Shown here: positions 47,036-59,080 of the stretch, piece by piece
Position numbering within the stretch: position 1 is the first letter of the stretch
Layout of the letters: every line of letters starts with the position of its first letter
Source of the DNA: Solen grandis
Taxonomy: Eukaryota > Mollusca > Bivalvia > Adapedonta > Solenidae
Length of the DNA stretch: 64,000 bases
Direction of reading: 5' to 3'
Assembly (NCBI GenBank): GCA_021229015.1
Contig: CM037780.1
Coordinates: 61,090,961-61,154,960 of the forward strand
Made by a program: the position numbers and the translations under genes
The notes under the pieces: generated by a model
The model's input: only the letters and a program-made list of their open reading frames with translations
What the model was told of the DNA's origin: nothing
The model's database searches: none

Positions 47036-48043
47036 TTTAATTTCCATGGCACATCCAAAGTGGGAGAAGGGAAAACAACAAATCATAATACTCATTTAAA
47101 AAATAACAAAAATAATATTCAGCTTATGATTAACAATGTTTCAGGAGAGATTCTTAAAATATATGATTATAAATATTTGCTCTTTCACTGATACTGATTG
47201 TGTACATTTCTTAAAATCCAGGAGCCTAAATTGTAATATTGCATGCTTTGAGCACTTACTGTAGATGTATATCTCCCTCGTAAACTTAATCTGGCAACAA
47301 ACTGTATGCGACCGTATGATTAAGTCGGCAAAGAAACTGGCTCTATCATAAACCACAATGTTCATGTGTATAGCATAAGATGCATGTGAACAGCATGGTG
47401 TATCGACCTAAGACAACTCCATCACTGTCTGTAAGAGACTGGTTGCATATGGTTTGGCATACATCTCCCTGATAATCTTAACCTGTAGCATACCTATGTA
47501 AGAGTGCCCTTAGCTGTTATCTCTCACCAGTTGTATATCACTTTACTTTTGATGCTCTGTGGGTGAAGGTAGCATCAGTCATGTATATAATCACTAAGGA
47601 AAAAGTGTGCTGTACCCATACATACATTTGACATGTGTAAAATTTCTTGGAAAATATTTACAACTTTGGTCGCAGATCAGTTAGTTCAGCCAACTTAAGA
47701 GAGAGTGACAAATTTTCAAGTTTTTATTGGTTTTTATGTTCCATGGGATGGATAGTAGGTACGTTTCATAGGTAATTATTTTAATATAGACTTCAAATTT
47801 TTTTTAATGGAAGTGTTAAATGAAACTTCATTTGTATAATTCTTTCTCACTATAGGAACAAAATATGTCAAAAGTTATAAAGCATTGAACTTATTAATAA
47901 GGCGTAATAAAAAAGTTACTTGTTTCCACTAACCTGACCAACCAACCCTAATTATTGATATTTATTTTTTAAGCATGTAAACATAAATCCTTGAATACAA
48001 GAAAAATATGTGTAGTAAAGTCATTGCATTTTTAATTTGCAAA
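47036..48043. other. Intron-like sequence without a gene
   Basis: AT-rich. Nothing recognisable was seen on either strand. Confidence 0.5.
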
Positions 48044-48060
48044 AGTTAATGACCATATCA

Positions 48061-48306
48061 AGGGCCTCCGAAGCCGAGAGGGTAAAGTTGCTTACTTTAA
48101 CACTCAGTCAGCCCCTCACCATGTGGGTTCGAATCCCGGCAGGGTCATTCGGATTTTCATGTGAGGAAGCCTGCCAGTTGGCTTGCGGTAGGTTGGTGGT
48201 TCTACCTGGATGCCTCTGTGGGGTCTTCCTCCACCAGTAATTAGCTGGACATCACTATATGACTGAAATAATGTCGAAGCAACGGTAAACTCAAATATTC
48301 AAGTCA
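48061..48306 (+). mobile_element. tRNA-derived SINE with perfect 17-bp target duplication
   Basis: The head has an A-box-like AAGCCGAGAGGGTA and a B box GGTTCGAATCC (48126-48136). A long interval between them fits a tRNA-Ser/Leu-type ancestor with a large variable arm. The body runs through GGTGGTTCTACCTGGATGCC to a 3' domain ATATGACTGAAATAATGTCG...ACGGTAAAC. AGTTAATGACCATATCA flanks both ends (48044-48060 and 48307-48323). The 3' domain is related to that of the 28396/33407/46335 SINE family. RNA polymerase III transcription from the boxes would be expected of the family. The open frame overlapping it is not a gene. Confidence 0.85.
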
Positions 48307-48323
48307 AGTTAATGACCATATCA

Positions 48324-50120
48324 TCTTACTTGGGGGATGTTAATTAAGTATACAAGACTTTAGTGTTTGTGGTCATAGGAGGTTGGGCTGAGGATGGTCA
48401 TCCTCCTAAAGTGGAAAAGAAATGTGGTCAAAAAGCAAACAATGACTTTTGTTCTAGTGGGTATTGAACTTGGTACCTAAGGCCTCAGAAGACTCAATCT
48501 AATTGATGATTTACTAATTAGTATTGAGTTATTAAAATAATTCCTATTTGTTTGATCTATTGGGGACTGAACATTTTGCTGGGATTCAAACTCAAAACCC
48601 AAGGCCATGAAGAACCCAAGGTTATAAGATTCAGCACAGAGATTCGTCCTGCAATGTTTCAGAATCACAATCAAGTAAAAGAAATAAAGAGTTGAGAAAG
48701 AGGAAGTTTGTCAAAGTTTAAAGAGTAATAAAATGGGTTTGGAGTAGGGATTAGGAAATACTGTTGACAAGGTGAAGGCTTGAAAGCACATGTACATAAT
48801 GATATGAAAATATTTGTGACTGCAAACAAACCAGCTGATATAGACAATAATTGTTTACACCTTGTATACTTGTACACACATAAGCTTAACTCAGCAGATG
48901 ACCTGAGAAAGCTATTTAAGACCAAGGTACTGAAGTGATACATTTTCAAGTGCCTGGATGCTGGAGGGTCAGTTGTCATGGTTACCATTAGTCTTGGAAT
49001 ATTAACCCTTTTGTACATAACTGCAGCTATGAAGGAATTGGTCCATTCTGTCAGTTTAAAACCAGATCAGCCGGCAAGTGTATTGGTTGAAGTCAGCTCC
49101 AGTATTGTAGTTAATTACCTCTATTCCATCAATACATTAGAATTTGGAAGGTAACACATTTGGAAGGTAACAAAGTGAAACCTATTCAGGCAGAAGACTG
49201 AGTTCAGTATGATTGGGCATACCTGTGTTAAACAAGATTTAAAAGAACTGTTTATAGTTATAGTCTGGGTCTCCACTAAGTTTTAAAACTGGGATGCAAT
49301 TGCATGTTTTGCTTAACTTTGTACTTAACTTTGTACCCCTTCATATACAGATCCCTACAATTTGGGGGTACATGGGCAGTTTTGGGGGTAGAAACACTAA
49401 ACAGGGAGTAAATGAATGTGCTGTTTAACACAGTACTTGTAAGATTTCATTTTGAAATGCTCATATTAGCATATACAGTCAACCCTTTTTTAGTGGTCAA
49501 GAAATGGAACAAAAGATGTTGTCCACTAAGTACATGTGGTTACTAAATGAAGGTTTCATTACAATACCTTTTTTCTGATTGAGATGCTGACCTTTTTTCA
49601 CTTTTACAATTTTCTAACAGGTAGTCAAGGAGATTAAAGGAGAATGGCTTTTAAGAGCAGGTGTCTGTTATGTAGAGGTTACATGTACACAAACTGTTGT
49701 TTGGAATCTGAAATCAGGATGCTTTTCAGTTTTATCAGGTTGTCTACATTGGACAAGTGACCTGCTACACACATCTTTTTGAACATCCCTGTCATTTAAA
49801 CCTTAGAATTTCTTTTTTTATTTTAAGGAAAGAAAATTGATTTTAGCCATTTAGTTGGGTTACTTATAAATGGAAGATTTATTCTTGTAAATGGGTCAAC
49901 ATCTGGCCTCCCTTGAAATATGGGAATGGCTTAAACTGATGACAGCTATATATTGAGGCTTATTGACCTGACTAGGGTTGGGAAAAGGCACTGTCTTCAA
50001 CAAAAGAGGTTGTAAATAAGATCATACTTTGGGGGTGGATCTATTTTAGGATCGCTGATAATTAGGTTTTCGCCTCTGCTGGGCAAAAACCTATTGTTTT
50101 TTTTCTGTTGATTTGTTTTT
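48324..50120. other. Intron-like sequence without a gene
   Basis: No supported gene. GTTTAAAACCAGATCAGCCG at about 49058 is a fragment related to the palindrome of the TTAA MITE family. Confidence 0.5.
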
Positions 50121-51571
50121 TTAGCTCACCTGAGCATAGCTCAGGGTGAGCTTTTGGGAGACTTGATTGTCCGTCGGCCGTCGTCCGTCGTCCGTCAACA
50201 ATTTGATGTTTACACACTAGAGGCCACAATTTTGATCCAATCTTCCTCAAACTTGGTCAGAATGTTTGTCTTGATGATATCTTGAACCCTTTGGAAAAAG
50301 TAGGTCAGTAGGTCAAATCTTAGAAAAATCTTGTTTACACACTAGAGGCCACAATTTTGATCCAATCTTCCTCAAACTTGGTCAGAACGTTTGTCTTGAT
50401 GATATCTTGAACCCTTTCGAAAATGGGTCAGGTTGGATCAAAAAGTAGGTCAGTATGTCAAATCTTAGAAAAATCTTGTCGTCCGTCAACAATTTTGATG
50501 TTTACACACTAGAGGCCACAATTTTGATCCAATCTTCCTCAAACTTGGTCAGAATGTTTGTCTTGATGATATCTTGAACCCTTTCGAAAATGGGTCAGGT
50601 TGGATCAAAAAGTAGGTCAGTAGGTCAAATCTTAGAAAAATCTTGTTTACACACTAGAGGCCACAATTTTGATCCAATCTTCCTCAAACTTGGTCAGAAT
50701 GTTTGTCTTGATGATATCTTGAACCCTTTCGAAAATGGGTCAGGTTGGATCAAAAAGTAGGTCAGTAGGTCAAATCTTAGAAAAATCTTGTCGTCCGTCA
50801 ACAATTTTGATGTTTACACACTAGAGGCCACAATTTTGATCCAATCTTCCTCAAACTTGGTCAGAATGTTTGTCTTGATGATATCTTGAACCCTTTCGAA
50901 AATGGGTCAGGTTGGATCAAAAAGTAGGTCAGTAGGTCAAATCTTAGAAAAATCTTGTTTACACACTAGAGGCCACAATTTTGATCCAATCTTCCTCAAA
51001 CTTGGTCAGAATGTTTGTCTTGATGATATCTTGAACCCTTTCGAAAATGGGTCAGGTTGGATCAAAAAGTAGGTCAGTAGGTCAAATCTTAGAAAAATCT
51101 TGTTTACACACTAGAGGCTACAATTTTAATCCAATCTTCCTCAAACTTGGTCAGAATGTTTGTCTTGATGATATCTTGAACCCTTTCGAAAATGGGCAGG
51201 GCCGGACCGAAAAGTAGGTCAATAGGTCAAATCTTAGAAAAATCTTGTTTACACACTAAAGGCACATTTTATCAATCTTCCTCAAACTTGGTCAGATGTT
51301 TGTCTGATGATATCTGAACCTTTGAAAATGGGGGGCGGAGAAAGTAGGTCATAGGAAATTAAAAATCTTGTTTAGGGAACATTTTTGGTCCAATCATCCT
51401 CAAACTTTGGCAGAATGTTTGTCATGATGATATCTTTTGTGGATGGGGTCAGAAAATTCCTGAACATTGTTTCACCTCATCATCTTAATTCTAAAGCAAT
51501 CTGTTTTGTACAGGCAATGAATGATACTTTTCTCAGGTGAGCGATCTAGGGCCATCTTGGCCCTCTTGTTT
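50121..51571 (-). mobile_element. GCTCACCTGAG element 5 with 145/167-bp higher-order core
   Basis: In reverse orientation: begins TTTTTTAGCTCACCTGAGC, then (CCGT)n, and ends CTCAGGTGAGCGATC, GGGCCATCTTGGCCCTCTTG. The core anchor TGTTTACACACTAGAGGCC recurs at 50207, 50332, 50499, 50644, 50811, 50956, 51101 and 51246. Spacings alternate 145 and 167, because every second unit carries an extra GTCGTCCGTCAACAATTTTG segment. The core is the reverse-complement relative of element 3. The last unit and end are degraded. No ORF. Confidence 0.88.
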
Positions 51572-51709
51572 ATTTTTATTATTTTTCCAATTCCACCCAT
51601 TTTTGTGTCCAGCCTAGCGGCCAGATGAGAAAAGCTACAGCTATGAAATTTTGGGCATGGAGTCATCTGTATCTGAACATGTGCCTAATTGGTCAAACTT
51701 TTCACATTT

Positions 51710-51960
51710 ATTTCTGATTTAGCCACTAGGGGGCGCAATGCATGTAATCACTGTTCTGCTAATAACTCAAAAATTTGAAACCTGATTTAGATGCGTTTTT
51801 TTACATAATGTTCCTTGTTGACAGCCCAATCAAATATGATGGATACCTTATCATCGAGTACTGGGGAAAAAAATTGTTCTAGGAGAGGTTGAATGTTCGA
51901 ACCTTGGAAAAAAGTGGAAAAATGAGGGTAGGTCTACGAAAAACCTACCCACTTTTGTTA
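51710..51960 (+). repeat. Diverged repeat pair, first copy
   Basis: TTCTGATTTAGCCACTAGGG, CATAATGTTCCTTGTTGACA and GAGGGTAGGTCTACGAAAAA align with 52525-52790 at about 815 bp spacing. Confidence 0.65.
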
Positions 51961-52524
51961 GAGATCAGATAGAAGAATTCTGTTTGCTGCATACGATTTG
52001 CAAGACATATACGCACAAAATATATGGGGTGGCGAATTGAGGAAATGCGTGGTTTGTCCTCTAGAAACGGTCAAACTTCACTAAATTTTAGGAAAAATTA
52101 AAATTTCAAAAACATATTTTTGTCGCTCCTGACTTTATTTTCTGTTCATTCTTCATGAAATTTTCACACGAAATGTATTGTAATGTTTGAAAGGGCCTCA
52201 CAATTCAAAAAATAAAAAAGAATTGAAAAGGTCAAGGTCATATTACGATTATTGTGTTTTTATTCGGCCACAAATAGCTCCAAAACAAAAAATATTTCAT
52301 TGAGAGTATATGAACAAAAGTTTTAGTTCTTAAAGAGCTCTTTCCAGTAATGTTTAGTTTTTGAAGATCGGACTTGATTTGGTCATTATACGGCAGTCCA
52401 ACGTTTGATCCTTTTTTGGAATAATTGTAAATCAGGTTTTATGCTTCAAATTCTGATACATAAGAATAAAAAGTTTGACTAGTGCGACTTATATACTTGT
52501 TTGAACTATTTGCTGTTTTTGCAA
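51961..52524. other. Spacer between repeat copies
   Basis: No gene. Probably the remaining part of an ~815-bp unit. Confidence 0.4.
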
Positions 52525-52790
52525 TTTTGTTTCTAATTTTGCCGCTAGAGGGCGTTTTGCTTAAAATCACTCTTTTGCTTATAACTCAAAATGTTTAAGT
52601 CTGATTGAAATGCGGTTTTCAGCATTTTGTTCCTTGTTGACAGCACCACAGAATGTGATGGATTTCAAGGGACAGGGTATGGGAAAATATTTGCGCTAGA
52701 AGAGTTTGAATGTTCTAACATTGCAAAAAAAAAAAAAAAAACAAAAAAAAACTGCAAATGAGAGTAGGTCTTCAAAAACCTTTTCGTTCT
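52525..52790 (+). repeat. Diverged repeat pair, second copy
   Basis: TTCTAATTTTGCCGCTAGAG, GCATTTTGTTCCTTGTTGAC and GAGAGTAGGTCTTCAAAAAC correspond to 51710-51960. Confidence 0.65.
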
Positions 52791-53298
52791 GTTTCATATT
52801 GAAAATTGTGGCTGAGTTGAAATAAAGTGTTCAAGTTGATTAGGTTAAAAGCGAAAACCGAGATACTGCTTGCGGTTCTAGTTGTTCTTGATTTACATCT
52901 AGAAAGTTGTGACATACATGGAGGCAAGATAACGTTTTACCTTAAAAGTAAACTAGCCATCATTACCTTATAATCATGGTCCTTCAAATGTTTAAAAAGA
53001 CTTCAGTGCAGATGCAAGCATTGGAGTTATAGGCTCTTTTGCTCAAAGTTTACAAAAGGCTTGCATTTACTATAAAATTATCATAATCCTTTGATTGATC
53101 ATGATCACAATTTAATGATGGTGGATTACCTTAAGATAGACATTTTATACCATGTTAGGTCAGGTTGAAAAGCCAGGTCAGACATAGAGATTCTATGTTT
53201 GATTAGGTTTTACTGTGTTACTTTATAAATTAATGTTATACCTCATGAATATTCATGGACAAGTTTGTGACATAATGAATATAAATTTACTGATAACT
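52791..53298. other. Intron-like sequence without a gene
   Basis: AT-rich. CATGAATATTCATG at about 53243-53256 is shared with the 46862 repeat. Confidence 0.4.
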
Positions 53299-53302
53299 TT
53301 AA

Positions 53303-53537
53303 CCCTTTCCCTCATATAGACTCATTTTGACGCACTCAATAAGGTACCACATAAAGCCTGATCTGCAGAAAACCACAGTTAAACCTTACCAAATATAATT
53401 ATAAAGTCCTCATTTCCAGACCACTGAGGAGCAACGAACAGCATAAAACCTGATCAGCCTGCGAGTTACTCGCAGGCTGATCTGGTTTTATGCTGTTCGC
53501 ATAGGTCTTTTCATGGTGTCCTCTATGAGGGAAAGGG
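53303..53537. mobile_element. TTAA MITE with 61-bp palindrome, copy 1
   Basis: TTAA (53299-53302) is followed by CCCTTTCCCTCATA, and the right end TATGAGGGAAAGGG is followed by TTAA (53538-53541). TTAA targets and CCC ends are the piggyBac hallmark. Inside, AACAGCATAAAACC...GCGAGT pairs with its inverted copy over 30 bp with one mismatch and a one-base loop. A near-identical copy is at 62260-62481. Confidence 0.92.
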
Positions 53538-53724
53538 TTAAATGGTGTATGAAACAATGGATTTTTCTTGGCACTGCCGACACAGTGTAGAATTTCATGA
53601 GCAAACAGAGGAGACCCTGATGAGACAGTTCCTATAGGAACAGTCTGATCTAGGTCTACTTTGATTGTCAGTTTGTCAAAATGAGTATAAGAGGTAAAGG
53701 ATGAAAAGATACTAATAAGCAGTC

Positions 53725-53785
53725 AACTGTATGAAACCTGATCAGCCAGTTGAGTGACTTACAAGCTGATCAGGTGTTTTAGTGA
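53725..53785. repeat. Old relative of the MITE palindrome
   Basis: ATGAAACCTGATCAGCCAGT and its inverted partner ACTTACAAGCTGATCAGGTG form an imperfect hairpin matching the core of the MITE palindrome, without the element ends. Confidence 0.55.
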
Positions 53786-55036
53786 TATGCTAGTAATTTT
53801 CTAAATAAATCTTGAAGTTGTTACAGTGCATGTCTGTTAGTATGTTCTCCATTGCACAGGATTCTAATAAACACTTGGGATACTAGTAATTTGAAGTCTT
53901 GAATTTCCAACTGTTGGGAAAGGACTCCAGTTTACCCCTGTACAGCTTCTGAATGAATAAATGGGAGGATGCCAATTTTTTTTTTTTGGGGGGGGGGGGG
54001 GGGGAGGACTAGTCATTAATTAAAATATTCGGGGTTTGATTTGATTTCACTGTGCCTCTCTCTAAATGTTAGTAAGAATAAGGAGTGTTAGACCATATTT
54101 TTGTAAACTGTAAATTTTTTTTTCTGTTACAAATTACTCCTTCTTAGCCTAGGTAGTTGCTTGGCTTTGTGATACCTAATATAGCACTGTTTTAAACATG
54201 GATCTGAAGAAAACATGGATCTGAAATCATTTATCTTATTTTGTTAAATAGTGACAATGCTGCCTTACAGAATGCAATATCTAGGACTTGATCCCAGTTT
54301 TAGTATTACAACTACATTGTACAGTATAATACTCTTATGTTCAACATTATCCTGCTAAAATTTGGTCTGAGAGGTATGGATGCGATCCCCATTTAAGACT
54401 TGTCCAGAAGAGAAGATTCTATAATTCCAAGTATTAGTGACATCATAATTTATCATAATACATAATTGAACCAGGAAATATTTCCATTGAAATGTATATA
54501 TGAAGTGATTAGCATGCAGAAATTACATTGCACTGCAGTGATGATCTGTGTGTATTGAGATGTGAAGGGCTGTGTATATTGTGTGTGTTGCAGACTGGTC
54601 TGTGTAATTAGAAGTGTTTAATTACCTGTCTATGTTCACAGACAAGTGGATGGATTCTACTCTTAAGTGCAAAATGATGAATTATTGACATAAACTGTAC
54701 TTCCAATTAGGTGTTCATCACGTCTAGAAGTGTAAATTCATACATCTACATGTAAATATTGAGTATGTATACATTTTTTGTGTGTATCCAATTAGGATTT
54801 TTTGTGTGTTTTTTTCTTTTCCATTTGATGTGATAAAAAAGTTGATATATGTGTATGGAAGATATGAGTTAATCTTATTGAAGTGAGATGTAAACGATAG
54901 AATTACTGATTTGTAAAGTATCTTTTCTATCCAAACACTTAGTGGCCAGGATATATCGGTGTTACCTGTGTCCATCATTCCATCTTTCTGTCGTTCTCCA
55001 GGTATGTTAACATACGGTTGCTGTCATCTGTTTCAG
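53786..55036. other. Intron-like sequence without a gene
   Basis: Includes a T9G17-like homopolymer junction near 53979-54004. The last bases, CTGTCATCTGTTTCAG (55021-55036), are a good pyrimidine-rich splice acceptor for the next exon. An alternative AG lies at about 55000. Confidence 0.5.
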
Positions 55037-55157
55037 TATGTGGGTCACAGGATGAACACATCTGACCGTGTGAAGAAGATCGTGCAGGAGGAGGGACGCA
55101 CTGCTCGGAATCTCGTCATCTATAATGTCCCAGTGCAGGACAGCCAGGCCCAGACAG
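55037..55157 (+). CDS. Internal exon of the same unrecognised host gene
   Basis: Bounded by CTGTTTCAG| and |GTATAC, 121 bp, phase 0 at its start and one base over at its end. It encodes YVGHRMNTSDRVKKIVQEEG, then RTARNLVIYNVPVQDSQAQT. The base composition is GC-richer than the flanks and the residues look like a folded or helical protein segment. Joining to the 41018-41155 exon keeps the frame open (…HSGN + YVGHR…). No domain is recognised. The next exon must lie in or beyond the gap at 55289-55388, and other exons in the 13.9-kb interval cannot be excluded. Confidence 0.6.
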
Positions 55158-55288
55158 GTATACCATAGATTTAACTTAAGCTTATTTTACAATTGGATAG
55201 AAAACTGTATTTTTTTTTGAAAATCTTCTTCATGGATTTGATGGAAGTGCAGGGATCAAGCTTGACTGAAATTTTAGGGAGAAGTCAC

Positions 55289-55388
55289 NNNNNNNNNNNN
55301 NNNNNNNNNNNNNNNNNNNNNNNNNNNNNNNNNNNNNNNNNNNNNNNNNNNNNNNNNNNNNNNNNNNNNNNNNNNNNNNNNNNNNNNN
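55289..55388. other. Assembly gap (100 N)
   Basis: A run of 100 N immediately downstream of the exon at 55037-55157. It may hide further exon sequence. Confidence 0.99.
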
Positions 55389-57562
55389 TGATTCCCATTA
55401 AATCGTTTGTATGAGAAACACCACCACGAGACTGCTACATGTACTGACCACTGTAGCACTTGTAGAGACAGGCTGTCAATAAAGCTTTAAGCTGTTTTCT
55501 TGAGGCACTAGATAAGTAAGTGGCTTTAAATCAGTGTGGCCATACCTTTAAGCTATCACAACAAACATATTTTTCTTTGATTTGGAGAAGAAAACTGCTC
55601 TGAGTATTTATTCCTTCATCAATTTTGATAAGATATAGCACATGTGAAGCGGAAAATTGTGCTTTACACAAAGGTCCTAATGATTCTTTTGTCAGATGTA
55701 CACTATTTCCTAACATTTGGGAATACATTATGAGTTACATTCATTTAGTGATAACAAACAAATGCTCACCAACTCTGAAAGTTTTCCTGAATGTTTGGAA
55801 ATCATGTACATCTGACACAACAATAAATTGGACCTATGTGTTAAGAACAATTTTCTCCTTTACATGCTCTAATCTCGTTAAAATTTATGAAGAAATGAAA
55901 TATTTTCACCTACAGTTATAGAATCACAAAATCAAAAATGGCCATATTCCTCATGCTGCAATGGAGGGAGGAGAGGTTGTTGGGGATGGATACAAAACTG
56001 GATGATGCAGTGATTGTGCTGGTAGAACAAAAGTGTGATGGTGGAGACAAACACTGGCCAACATCCCGGCCAACAAACTAGCTGCCTATAGTCTTAACAC
56101 CTGTACCACCTGGAAGTTACCAAGGCAATGGCCCATGTGATCTCCATAAAGCCAGACCAGTCTGCAAGCATCTCAAAGAGGCTAGGAAGGTTTGCTTGTT
56201 CATTTGTGCATTGTCAAGGTAAACACCGTGAGCTTTCTTCAGACTAACAATTCCCTTCTGTCTGATATGGCTTTTCTGAGATCCAACATGGTGTGACTTT
56301 GTGTTTTGGTGGTAAAAGGTTTGGTTAAGGTTAGCATACAGAGCCTGTTTGTTGGTATTTACTGAACCATTTTGTTGGCAACCTCTTCCTTGATATACAT
56401 GCTATATGACTATTGCAGGTTTTACCAAGTATTTTGCATTGCTCAATTATACAATTGGTTATTGTATAATTGAGAATTTATTGATGAAAACATTTTGAAT
56501 GGCTATGTCAATTAAACAGCACTGTAAGTCTGAAAAATGTTGTTGTCTTCTTAATTTCTTAATCATGCATGTATCACTACATTAATAGATACTTTTTGAC
56601 TACGATAAAAGAGAACCAAATCAGCACATCAAATGCTGTGGCCTGTGGCATCCTTTTGCTTTATGCGAAGGGATCTAAAATTCAAAGGCTGCCAAACAAA
56701 AATGAATCCAAAGTGGATGAAAATATAACTACCAGACAATCAGGTTCAACAAACAGGTGAGGAACTGTAAAGTGTTAGGTCTGTCCACACAGGGTGTGTC
56801 CGAGGGAAGGAGATATCTACTTACATGGACTTTGTGAAAGAAACCGTCAATCTAGACAGCACAAAGTGGGATACATTAGTTAATATGTGAGTTAGCTCAC
56901 AGCAGAGTTCAAACTAATGCAAAGATGTGATTTAGTACATGTTTCCATTGTAATAAATCTTTCCTATTCTTGTAATATGGTTACCTAGCTAAACATTTCC
57001 CACTGGATCTAAGGCAAAACAGTAATTAATTCATATATCAGAATCTTATTATTTCCCTTTTTTAGAACTGCATATCTACCCTTAGTAAAACATTCAATTA
57101 TTTTGTAGGAAATAAAAAAAGAATATGGATGATGCATATAAAAAACAAAAGAAAATCATAAAAAATGTGCATATTTCATGACATTGTGCAAAATCAATTA
57201 TGTCTTTACATTTAACAAGAGTGTTTTTTGGAACACATGTGTTACCTGCTGAAGTGTGATGGAAAAAGTGTGACAGACAGTTGGGCCGACAATCGACAGA
57301 AAAGTGATCCCTATTTTTCACCTCTGCTTACAGCAGGTGACACAAAAATGAAGACAGCCACCCTGTGACCAAACCAAAGCTTGATAGCAGTAGTAGGCCA
57401 AGCAATAGTACCATGAGTACCATAGTCTATCATAAATGTTCCTTTCAAATGTAAAAATAAAAGCAGTCAGTGAGGGTCATACCCCCACACAAGACACAAC
57501 TTAGTGATTCTGTTAGTGAGGGTACAATACAAACAAGTAACTGGTGTTGCACGCAACACATG
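55389..57562. other. No supported gene
   Basis: The plus-strand open frame at 55625-55921 has no motif and an AT-driven composition. No repeat family was recognised with confidence. A small palindromic stretch CACCTCTGCTTACAGCAGGTG lies at about 57318-57341. Confidence 0.45.
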
Positions 57563-57828
57563 AGTCCCCTACCGTTGAGGTGCATAATTTTTGTTACCAT
57601 GGCAACCAGAATTTTGGTCCGAGGGAAAAAAAAAAGTGAGGTGCAGAATCTCCATACTGCCATCTATTCATATACCAAGTTTCATAATATTATCTTAAAC
57701 GGTTTCTAAGTTATCACGGGATCTAGATTTCCAAACATCTGGACAGACAGAGTGACAGACTGACAGAAGGACAAACAGATGGAGGGTAAACCTATAGTCC
57801 CCTCCGGTGTAAACATTGGTAGGGGACT
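57563..57828. mobile_element. MITE with 11-bp perfect TIRs
   Basis: AGTCCCCTACC (57563-57573) and GGTAGGGGACT (57818-57828) are perfect inverted repeats around a 266-bp non-coding element. Inside is an RFX-type palindrome GTTACCATGGCAAC (57593-57606) and a GGACAGACAGAGTGACAGAC-like stretch near the right end. No clear target duplication. Confidence 0.75.
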
Positions 57829-58009
57829 AATAATTTCTGACATTGGCTTGAATTCATGTGCTAATTAATACTTAAATATTTAAGGGGAATTTTATCATTC
57901 TTTTTTTACTAACACCCAAATATTACAAATGTTTTAAGTTAATAAGATGTAATCTATTTCAACTTAGTCATGTATTTGAAAATTTAATAAAAAAGAAATG
58001 AAAGACTGC

Positions 58010-58262
58010 ATTTAGAGACTATGTCTACTTGAGACAGACATAATGCTGTAACACTGCAGTATCACACCATAGACATGTGACATGATACCACACCCAGTCA
58101 CATTATCCTGACACCGTGCCAACCAGTCCTGGAACTACCTGTATAGTGAGCGCCATGCAAGGGCACTATACCATTTTTTTTTTCGAATTTTGGTATGTCA
58201 CGGCTTGGGATCTAGCCCAAAACTCTATGAGTCTGGGACCAACACTCTAACCAATTTGAAGT
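58010..58262 (-). mobile_element. SINE with tRNA-like head, minus strand
   Basis: Minus-strand reading: head TTGGTTAGAGTGTTGG (A box region) and GGGCTAGATCCC (B box region) at about 58262-58200. The body follows with GGTATAGTGCCC, CCAGGACTGGTTGG and GGTGTGGTATCATGTCAC. This gives the tRNA origin of the 28396/33407/46335/61057 family. Confidence 0.7.
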
Positions 58263-58639
58263 TTGAAGATCTTGTTATAATTTTCAGAATGTTATGGAAA
58301 ATACTGACACAAACATTAATATGTGTATGTTCTAATATGCAATGTGTATGTATAGATATGTAAGACATGTGAAAAGTAAAGCTTATCCAAATTTCTAAAT
58401 GAAAATGTTAAAGACTAAAAATAGTTCCTCTTATGATTTAAATAACTTGCAAATTTTACAGAATTCATAACTGACATTCTTATTCTTGATCTAAAACTAC
58501 ACATTAACATGCAACACAAATGGATAAATGAGAAAAGGAAAATTAGAAAAAAATTGTATGATAAAAAATGAAATTGCAATTCTAAACACCATTACAAGCA
58601 AAAGCTAAACCTAGGGAAAATGCATACATGGATGTAGAT

Positions 58640-59080
58640 GCAAGCTTGAGAACATGCAAGAAATTTACACAGCTGTATAAACACACATAACATACACATG
58701 ACTGTGAACACACACAAAAAAATCTACATGAGTAAGCATAGCTTTTCGAGCAACTCACATTTGACAACATGTATCAACAAAAATTTAAACTGGAAATTAT
58801 GTAATGACAGCATTTCAAACTACAAGATTCAATGCTTAAACAATATTATACATACAACTACAAGATTCAATGTTTAAACAATATTATACATACAAAACAT
58901 TAAATTCAGCTAAAAGTACAAATGACATGATTTGTGTAAACACAGATGTAAGTACAAAATCACATATTTACACACAGCTACAAGTACAAAACATGTTTAA
59001 ACACATGACTCCAAGTGCAATACACACATGAACACAGCTGTAAGTACAATATGCAGGTGTAAACACAACAGTAGGTTTAC
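58640..59080. repeat. Degenerate ACAGCTGTAAGTACAAAA repeats
   Basis: Loose repeats of AACACAGCTGTAAGTACAA, including a ~41-bp exact-like tandem duplication (CTACAAGATTCAATG...AATATTATACATACAA) at about 58818-58898. Confidence 0.65.

Noticed and set aside
55625..55921. 98-codon plus-strand frame next to the gap
   Set aside because: AT-driven composition, no splice signals that fit, no motif; might be a dead LINE tail but the Cys/His pattern is not convincing.
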